From: Verrucomicrobiota bacterium
Lineage (GTDB): Bacteria > Verrucomicrobiota > Verrucomicrobiia > Chthoniobacterales > UBA10450
Length of the DNA stretch: 10,547 nucleotides
Direction of reading: 5' to 3'
NCBI GenBank assembly: GCA_003219995.1
Contig: QHRC01000019.1
Span: 1-10,547, forward strand
Shown: positions 5,845-10,547 of the stretch, in pieces
Position numbering within the stretch: the stretch's first letter is position 1
Layout: each line of letters opens with the position of its first letter
Notes under the pieces: model-generated
What the model saw: the letters and a program-made list of their open reading frames with translations, nothing else
Told to the model about the DNA's origin: nothing
Database searches by the model: none
Translations under genes and position numbers: made by a program

Positions 5845-6915
5845 ATGCGCATTCAGTTTTTTCGATTCGCCGCAATGCTCGCGACGATGTTTGGGTTGAG
5901 CGGGGCGGATTATCCAACGCCGACCGAAGGCGATTACATGATCCGCGACTTTAAGTTCGCGTCGGGCGAGACATTGCCGGAATTGCGGATTCACTACCGG
6001 ACGCTTGGAAAACTCGAGAAGGATGCGCAAGGCAAGACCGGTAATGCCGTGCTCATCATGCACGGAACGACCGGCAGCGGCGCGCAGTTTATCCGACCGG
6101 AATTTGCGGGCGAACTTTTCGGGAAAGATCAGCCGCTCGACGCGACCAAGTTTTTCATTGTGTTGCCGGATGGGATCGGCCACGGCAAATCGACTAAGCC
6201 GAGCGACGGAATGCACGCGAAATTTCCGCGCTACGGCTACATCGACATGGTGGAAGCACAGTATCGGTTGCTCAGGGACGGGCTCGGCGTCAATCATGCG
6301 CGTCTGGTGATGGGCACTTCGATGGGTGGAATGCACGCTTGGCTGTGGGGCGAAATGCAACCCGAGTTCATGGACGCGCTCATGCCGCTGGCGAGTTTGC
6401 CGACGCAAATTTCTGGGCGCAACCGCGCCTGGCGGCACATGATCATCGACGCGATCCGGAACGATCCCGCGTGGAGTGGCGGCGAGTACAAAAGGCAACC
6501 GCCAAGTCTGCGCACGGCAGCCGAGGTGCTCTGGTTCATGAGCAGCAATCCGGTGTTACGGCAAAAAGAAGCGCCAACGCTGCATGACGCGGACGATAAG
6601 ATCGACAAGTTCGTCGCGGACTATATGAAAACCGATGACGCGAATGATGTCCTCTACGCGCTGGAAGCATCGCACGATTATGATCCGGGTCCGGGCCTGG
6701 AAAAAATCCGCGCACTATTGCTCGCGATCAATTCCGCTGACGATCTGATCAATCCGCCCGAACTCGGCATTCTCGAGCGCGAGATCAAACGCGTCCCGCA
6801 CGGTCGCGCCATTGTAATTCCGCTCAGCGATAAAACCCGCGGTCACGGCAGTCATACGATCGCGGCGTTGTGGAAGGATCACCTGGTGACGCTGCTCAAA
6901 AACTCGGGCGATTAA
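5845..6915 (+). CDS. Probably exported alpha/beta hydrolase, MetX-like family
   Basis: This is an alpha/beta-hydrolase related to homoserine O-acetyltransferase (MetX) but of the divergent group annotated only as alpha/beta fold hydrolase. Numbered from the ATG at 5845 (356 residues), the nucleophile elbow GTSMGGMHAW places Ser159. Acid candidates are D299/D300 in NSADDLINPPELG, and the His is in RGHGSHT (H334). The oxyanion-side motif is MHGTTGSG. A short basic start and hydrophobic stretch (RIQFFRFAAMLATMFGLSG) look like a signal peptide, so it probably acts outside the cytoplasm. That would be unusual for methionine synthesis, and no met genes are nearby. An ATG at 5824 would add seven residues. 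A TATAAT-like GATAAT at 5830-5835 would favour the later start. Substrate unknown. Confidence 0.88.
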   Translation: MRIQFFRFAAMLATMFGLSGADYPTPTEGDYMIRDFKFASGETLPELRIHYRTLGKLEKDAQGKTGNAVLIMHGTTGSGAQFIRPEFAGELFGKDQPLDATKFFIVLPDGIGHGKSTKPSDGMHAKFPRYGYIDMVEAQYRLLRDGLGVNHARLVMGTSMGGMHAWLWGEMQPEFMDALMPLASLPTQISGRNRAWRHMIIDAIRNDPAWSGGEYKRQPPSLRTAAEVLWFMSSNPVLRQKEAPTLHDADDKIDKFVADYMKTDDANDVLYALEASHDYDPGPGLEKIRALLLAINSADDLINPPELGILEREIKRVPHGRAIVIPLSDKTRGHGSHTIAALWKDHLVTLLKNSGD

Positions 6916-7907
6916 TCGTGTTCGTCTGCGGGAGCGGCATCGGGCGGCGGCAATCGGGAAGTTTCAACTTTGATGTAGTGCAAAACTACTGGAGCCAGCA
7001 TCATTCCCGGTATCCCCATGAAGCGTTCGCCGATGATCAGCGCCAGCAAAGTGAGCCAGACCGGATTCTTGATTCGGTCTCCAATGATTTTGCTGTTCAG
7101 AAAATATTCGAGCTTATGGAGCACCACCAGGAAGACGAGTGCCGCGATGGCTACCCGCGGCGAAATGGTGAAGGCAATTCCGACGATGATCGAATTGCTG
7201 ATCAGATTTCCGACGATCGGCAGGAGGCCGCAGAGGAAGGTCAGACCAACCACGAAAGGTCCGTACTTGAGCGAAACGGCAAGCACAAATATGGCCGTTA
7301 AGAACGTGTTGATACTGGAAATCAGAAGTTGCGCTCCCATCACCGTTTCGAAACTGTCGTAAAATAACCGGAAACGGATTTTGATTTCGTCGGTCGCCGC
7401 CGTAAAAAGGTTTGGGTTCTTTGGTTTGGTGGGAAATTTCTGGATCCCCGGGTTTAAGAACAAACTCACCGCCACCACAATTCCAATCAAACCGAAGACA
7501 AACTGCTTGGTCGCTGCTCGCGCGAAATTGCCGACGAACAGGAATTCATCCTTAATCATGTCGAGCGTCGCCCCTTTCAGGCTGTCTAGATCCGAAAACG
7601 GAAGCTCAATCCCATGGCTTTGAGCATAGGCAATGATCGGAGGGATCGAGTCCGCGGCTATTTTTGGAAAAGCAATGAACGCCTGCCGGATGAGGAACCC
7701 GAAGCCGTAGAGCGTTCCGGAAAGGACGATTAGAAATAAGGCAACGGAGAGCCACTTGCGCCTGCCGAAGTAAAGCTTGCGTAAAGCAAAATAGGAAAAG
7801 AGCACGGTCAGGAGCGGCGTCGCCAGATGAGTCGCGCCCGCCACCACGATTACTACTACAATGAAGAGGTAGGAGAATCGCGCCGCCCCCGTCATAGTCT
7901 GAACCAT
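6912..7907 (-). CDS. AI-2E family transporter (PerM/UPF0118)
   Basis: This is an inner-membrane protein of the AI-2E/PerM family. Members have been linked to autoinducer-2 export (TqsA) or ion/H+ antiport, and specificity cannot be read from sequence. The 331-residue form has paired N-terminal helices, a soluble region with the family's amphipathic segment (about 80-130), and a C-terminal group of helices. It carries the signatures CGLLPIVGNLISN and HKLEYFLNSKIIGDRI, followed by PVWLTLLALIIGERFMGIPG. Length is usual. I prefer the ATG at 7907, preceded by AGCAGG with good spacing, over the ATG at 7946, which adds 13 residues. Its TAA stop overlaps the TAA of the convergent hydrolase in a shared TTAA at 6912-6915. 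It is divergent from the RraA remnant. Confidence 0.92.
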   Translation of the reverse strand: MVQTMTGAARFSYLFIVVVIVVAGATHLATPLLTVLFSYFALRKLYFGRRKWLSVALFLIVLSGTLYGFGFLIRQAFIAFPKIAADSIPPIIAYAQSHGIELPFSDLDSLKGATLDMIKDEFLFVGNFARAATKQFVFGLIGIVVAVSLFLNPGIQKFPTKPKNPNLFTAATDEIKIRFRLFYDSFETVMGAQLLISSINTFLTAIFVLAVSLKYGPFVVGLTFLCGLLPIVGNLISNSIIVGIAFTISPRVAIAALVFLVVLHKLEYFLNSKIIGDRIKNPVWLTLLALIIGERFMGIPGMMLAPVVLHYIKVETSRLPPPDAAPADEHD

Positions 7908-8010
7908 GCTAGACCTGCTCGGCCCAGACAAGTGAGAACCTCGCATCTCCGCGGATAAATTCGGCTTTTCCTCAATACGAGATCGGTGAAATCTTGGAAG
8001 TTATCTCACC

Positions 8011-8330
8011 GTGAATAATCGCTCGTTGGCCAAAAAGTTTTCCCAACTCTCGACGCCGCTGATCGCGGATGCGGCGCTGGGGTTGCATTTGTCGATTCGA
8101 TTTGCGCCGTTTGGAACTCGAGCGGTGATTTCTGAAAAGCGGGTCGCCGGACGGGCGTTGCCGGCAGAACATTTCGGGAGCGTCAATGTTTTTCTGAAAG
8201 CGAATCGCGGCCGGCGAGACCTTGCGCAAACAAGTCAAGTTTGGCGATTACCTAAAAAAAGCGCTCCGCGAGTCCGGGATATATATTTCGCGAATATTTG
8301 CGCGATGTCGGTGGCGCCATCGAGGAGTAG
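8011..8330 (+). pseudogene. RraA-like (HMG aldolase/dimethylmenaquinone methyltransferase-like) gene remnant, internal deletion and frameshift
   Basis: Three pieces in three frames together resemble an RraA-family protein. The first runs from a GTG at 8011, with GGAAG at 7996-8000, to about 8203. It reads FSQLSTPLIADAALGL, then RVAGRALPAEHFGSVNVFL, the family N-terminus. From about 8204 the next frame reads AAGETLRKQVKFGDYLKK. After an A7 run at 8254-8260 a third frame reads RSASPGYIFREYLRDVGGAIEE and stops at 8330, like the family C-terminus. Roughly 120 central residues are missing, including the GD..V.D..G...G catalytic region. RraA relatives act as class II aldolases or RNase E regulators; this copy cannot be active. 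The GTG frame itself stays open to 8370 but loses similarity after about residue 63. An assembly error remains possible. Confidence 0.72.
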
Positions 8331-8404
8331 CGCGCCGGGACTAAATCGACAGTTAGCGGTGCGCGGTTGAAACCGAAGGGCGCGCAGGCGACGTTGGTTA
8401 TTCG

Positions 8405-8815
8405 ATGGAATCAAATCGCACAATCAGGTTGCGGTGGCTGCATGGGGCGGTCCAGGACGTGACGCATCAGCTGGCCGGGTTGCGCTTTTCGCGCCCCGGT
8501 CCACACGCGTGGCGGCCAGCGATCAACGCCTACCGCTGCGAAAAATGCATCACGATTTGTGTCGATCTTGCCGGAGTCGAGCGCTCGGATATCGACCTGG
8601 CGATCGAACCTCAGCGGTTGTCGATCCGGGGTGTGCGCGACGTGCCCGAGCCGCGTGGCAAGGAAGATCCCGCTTTGCAAATGATCGCGATGGAAATCGA
8701 TTACGGCCCGTTCGAACGCGAAGTGCGTCTTCCCGGTGAAGTCGATGTAAAAAAAGTACGCGCGGAGCAGAAGAACGGTCTGCTCTGGATTCATCTGCCG
8801 CTGAAAAAACCATGA
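8405..8815 (+). CDS. Small heat-shock protein, Hsp20/alpha-crystallin family
   Basis: Hsp20 proteins are ATP-independent holdases that bind unfolding proteins as oligomers in the cytoplasm. This 136-residue protein has an alpha-crystallin domain at about 36-133. It starts WRPAINAYRCEKCITICVDL, continues with the family stretch IDLAIEPQRLSIRGVR (63-78), then YGPFEREVRLPGEVDVKKV (100-118) and the G-x-L-type NGLLWIHLP (124-132). The chain stops almost directly after the domain, so the C-terminal I-x-I motif used for oligomer packing is absent. Two cysteines (C45, C48) sit at the start of the domain. The stop overlaps the lon start as ATGA, coupling holdase to protease. A GTTGAAA at 8366-8372 resembles a heat-shock -35, but I see no matching -10. 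No Shine-Dalgarno precedes the ATG. Confidence 0.9.
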   Translation: MESNRTIRLRWLHGAVQDVTHQLAGLRFSRPGPHAWRPAINAYRCEKCITICVDLAGVERSDIDLAIEPQRLSIRGVRDVPEPRGKEDPALQMIAMEIDYGPFEREVRLPGEVDVKKVRAEQKNGLLWIHLPLKKP

Positions 8816-10547
8816 GCGCAGAATTATTGGAAGCGCTTCAGCCCGGCGGCGGGGGCAATCAGTTGCCATCTTACGGGCCGGCGATTGGCGGCGCGGAGCA
8901 AATCCAACCACCAAAAATCCCCGAGACATTGTCGATCTTGCCGTTGCGCGGGTTCGTCATTTTTCCGGGAACAGTCGCGCCGCTCAATGTGCGCCGGGCG
9001 GGATCGATCAAGTTGCTCGATGAAACCCTGGCGCTGACGAAGATCATCGGTTTGGTCTCGCAGCGCAGTGAGAGCAAGGAAGATCCGGAGGCGCAGGACC
9101 TCTACACCGTCGGCACCGCGGCGATTGTGCTGAAACTTCTGCGGCAGGCTGACGATCATGTCGTCGCGCTCGTCCAGGGCCTGCGCCGGTTTTCGCTCCG
9201 CAAAATCGTGACGACGCATCCGTACTTGCGGGCCGAGATCGCGTTGCTGGATTCGATTGCACCGCCGCAAGCGAAGGAGTTCGAGGCCGAATTTCGAAAC
9301 CTGCGCGACTCGGCCGCCCAGCTCCTCGATTTGACGCCGCGCGGAACAATTGGTCGATTTTCTCGCGCCCAATTTGAATGTCGATCTTGCCAATAAGCAG
9401 GCTCTTCTCGAAGAGCTCGATGTCGCGAAGCGGTTGCGCGCAGTGCAAACGCACGTCTCGACGCAGCTCGAGATCGCGCAAATTCAACAAAAGCTGCAAA
9501 AGGACGTAGCGTCACAATTCTCCGATGCGCAACGCAAGGCTTATCTGCGCTCGCAACTGAAGGCGATCCAGCAGGAACTCGGCGAAGGCGATACCGGCAC
9601 CGATCAGCAGATCGCGCAACTGCGAACGCGGCTCGAGGAAGCGAAACCGCCGGCCGATGTGCTGGCGCAAGCCGAGCGGGAATTGAAGCGGCTCGATTTT
9701 ATTCCGCCGGCCAGCCCGGAGTATTCCGTCATCGTCGGTTACGTCGAAACGATCGCTGAACTTCCCTGGTCGAAACTGAGCGAGGACAACATCGATCTCG
9801 ATCAAGCCCAACAAATCCTCGATCGCGATCATTACGATCTCGAAAAGGTCAAGCGCCGTCTGATCGAATATCTGGCCGTACGCAAATTGAATCCGAAAGG
9901 ACACGGGCCGATTTTGTGTTTTGTCGGGCCGCCTGGCGTGGGCAAGACGAGCTTGGGTCAATCGATTTCCGACGCGCTGGGACGGAAATTCGCGCGCATG
10001 AGTTTGGGCGGCATCCGCGACGAGGCGGAAATTCGCGGGCATCGTCGCACTTACATCGGCTCCATGCCGGGCCGAATCATTCAGGAATTGCGGCGCGCTG
10101 GCACGCGCAATCCCGTCATGATGCTCGATGAAGTCGACAAGATTGGCGTGGATTTTCGTGGCGATCCGGCCAGCGCGTTACTCGAAGTGCTCGACCCGCG
10201 GCAGAACTTTTCCTTTGTCGATCGCTATCTCGACGTGCCGTTCGATTTGTCCCAGGTCATTTTCATCGCCACGGCCAATTACATCGATGCCGTGCCGGAG
10301 CCGTTGCGCGATCGCATGGAGATTATTTCGCTGCCTGGTTATACCGAACGCGAGAAGCTGGAGATCGCAAAACGCTATTTGTTGCCGCGACAACTCGAAG
10401 AGAACGGACTGAAACCCGAGCAATGTGACTGGCAGGAGGAAGCGTTTCGCCGCGTCATCAATGATTACACGCATGAAGCCGGTGTGCGGGAACTCGAACG
10501 GCAAATCGGCGCGGTTTGCCGCGCGGTCGCGGCGAAATGCGCGCGTG
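8812..10547 (+). CDS. lon: ATP-dependent Lon protease, frameshifted, 3' end outside window
   Basis: Lon is a cytoplasmic AAA+ serine protease that degrades misfolded and regulatory proteins. The first frame gives about 176 residues with the LON substrate-binding domain (LPLRGFVIFPGTVAPLNV at 44-61), ending LLDLTP. It then runs into a stop at 9394-9396. The next frame, open from 9335 to the window end, continues the protein from AEQLVDFLAPNLNVDLANKQ. It carries the coiled helical region, Walker A GPPGVGKTS (9926-9952), SLGGIRDEAEIRGHRRTYIG, Walker B VMMLDEVDK (10115-10141), the sensor region ATANYID and the PLRDRME arginine-finger region. The Ser-Lys protease domain lies beyond 10547. The start overlaps the hsp20 stop (ATGA), so both are likely one heat-shock transcript. 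Either the gene is damaged or one base is wrong. Confidence 0.9.
9335..9393 (+). other. Frameshift interval in lon
   Basis: The downstream lon frame opens only after a TGA at 9332-9334, and the upstream frame closes at 9394-9396, so the shift must lie between. Lon similarity puts it at 9337-9343, in CCGCGCG. Removing one base there would read TPAEQLVDFLAP. No A- or T-rich slippery heptamer or following stem-loop typical of programmed frameshifting is evident. Confidence 0.75.

Noticed and set aside
5788..6498. Long minus-strand open frame of 236 codons
   Set aside because: It lies antisense to the well-supported MetX-like hydrolase, shows no membrane or domain pattern, and is rich in His/Arg as expected of a shadow frame.
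8366..8372. GTTGAAA as a sigma-32 -35 box for hsp20-lon
   Set aside because: No acceptable CCCCAT-like -10 follows at the right distance, and no CIRCE dyad is present, so I did not list it as a promoter.
8529..8542. 14-nt CCTACCGCTGCGAA identical to 114-127
   Set aside because: One copy is inside conserved hsp20 coding sequence; a single 14-mer match in 10.5 kb is compatible with chance.
8824..9393. Minus-strand open frame of 189 codons opposite lon
   Set aside because: It is antisense to the conserved LON domain; Arg-rich composition marks it as a shadow of a GC-rich gene.
1..10547. CRISPR array, tRNA/rRNA genes, transposase, toxin-antitoxin or defence genes
   Set aside because: I looked for regularly spaced repeats, cloverleaf-like segments and such families and saw none.

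Overview
The window is about 10.5 kb of dense, moderately GC-rich chromosome from a free-living bacterium. It carries housekeeping genes rather than a defence island or mobile element. I infer a member of the Verrucomicrobiota or a close PVC relative. The reasons are the gene mix, weak or missing Shine-Dalgarno motifs before several starts, GTG/TTG start choices, and intergenic palindromes with GGTAG...CTACC ends that I recall from soil Verrucomicrobia genomes. That placement is inference; no 16S or other marker is present.

Left part (139-4019, minus strand): four co-directional genes, probably one operon. In transcription order they are a CcsA-type cytochrome c assembly protein with a large N-terminal extracytoplasmic domain, a DUF2270 membrane protein, MazG (nucleotide pyrophosphohydrolase), and SecG. 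DUF2270 and mazG overlap as TGATG. A 61-nt imperfect palindrome lies between mazG and secG and supplies the mazG stop codon. A second element with the same ends follows secG.

Centre (4258-5085, plus strand): an RNA/translation cluster of an RRM RNA-binding protein, initiation factor IF-1 and a small Cys-containing protein. It ends at a hairpin facing an unrelated minus-strand membrane protein (5121-5780).

Right part: a probably exported MetX-like alpha/beta hydrolase (plus) converges on an AI-2E/PerM-family transporter (minus); their stop codons share one TTAA. Then comes a broken RraA-like gene (8011-8330) that has lost its catalytic middle and changes frame in an A7 run. Last is a heat-shock pair, a short Hsp20 translationally coupled (ATGA) to Lon protease. 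Lon is interrupted by a frameshift near 9340 and is cut by the window end before its protease domain.

I found no convincing evidence of an undescribed multi-gene system. The items most worth checking are the RraA remnant, the Lon frameshift, the palindromic element family and the small uncharacterised proteins.
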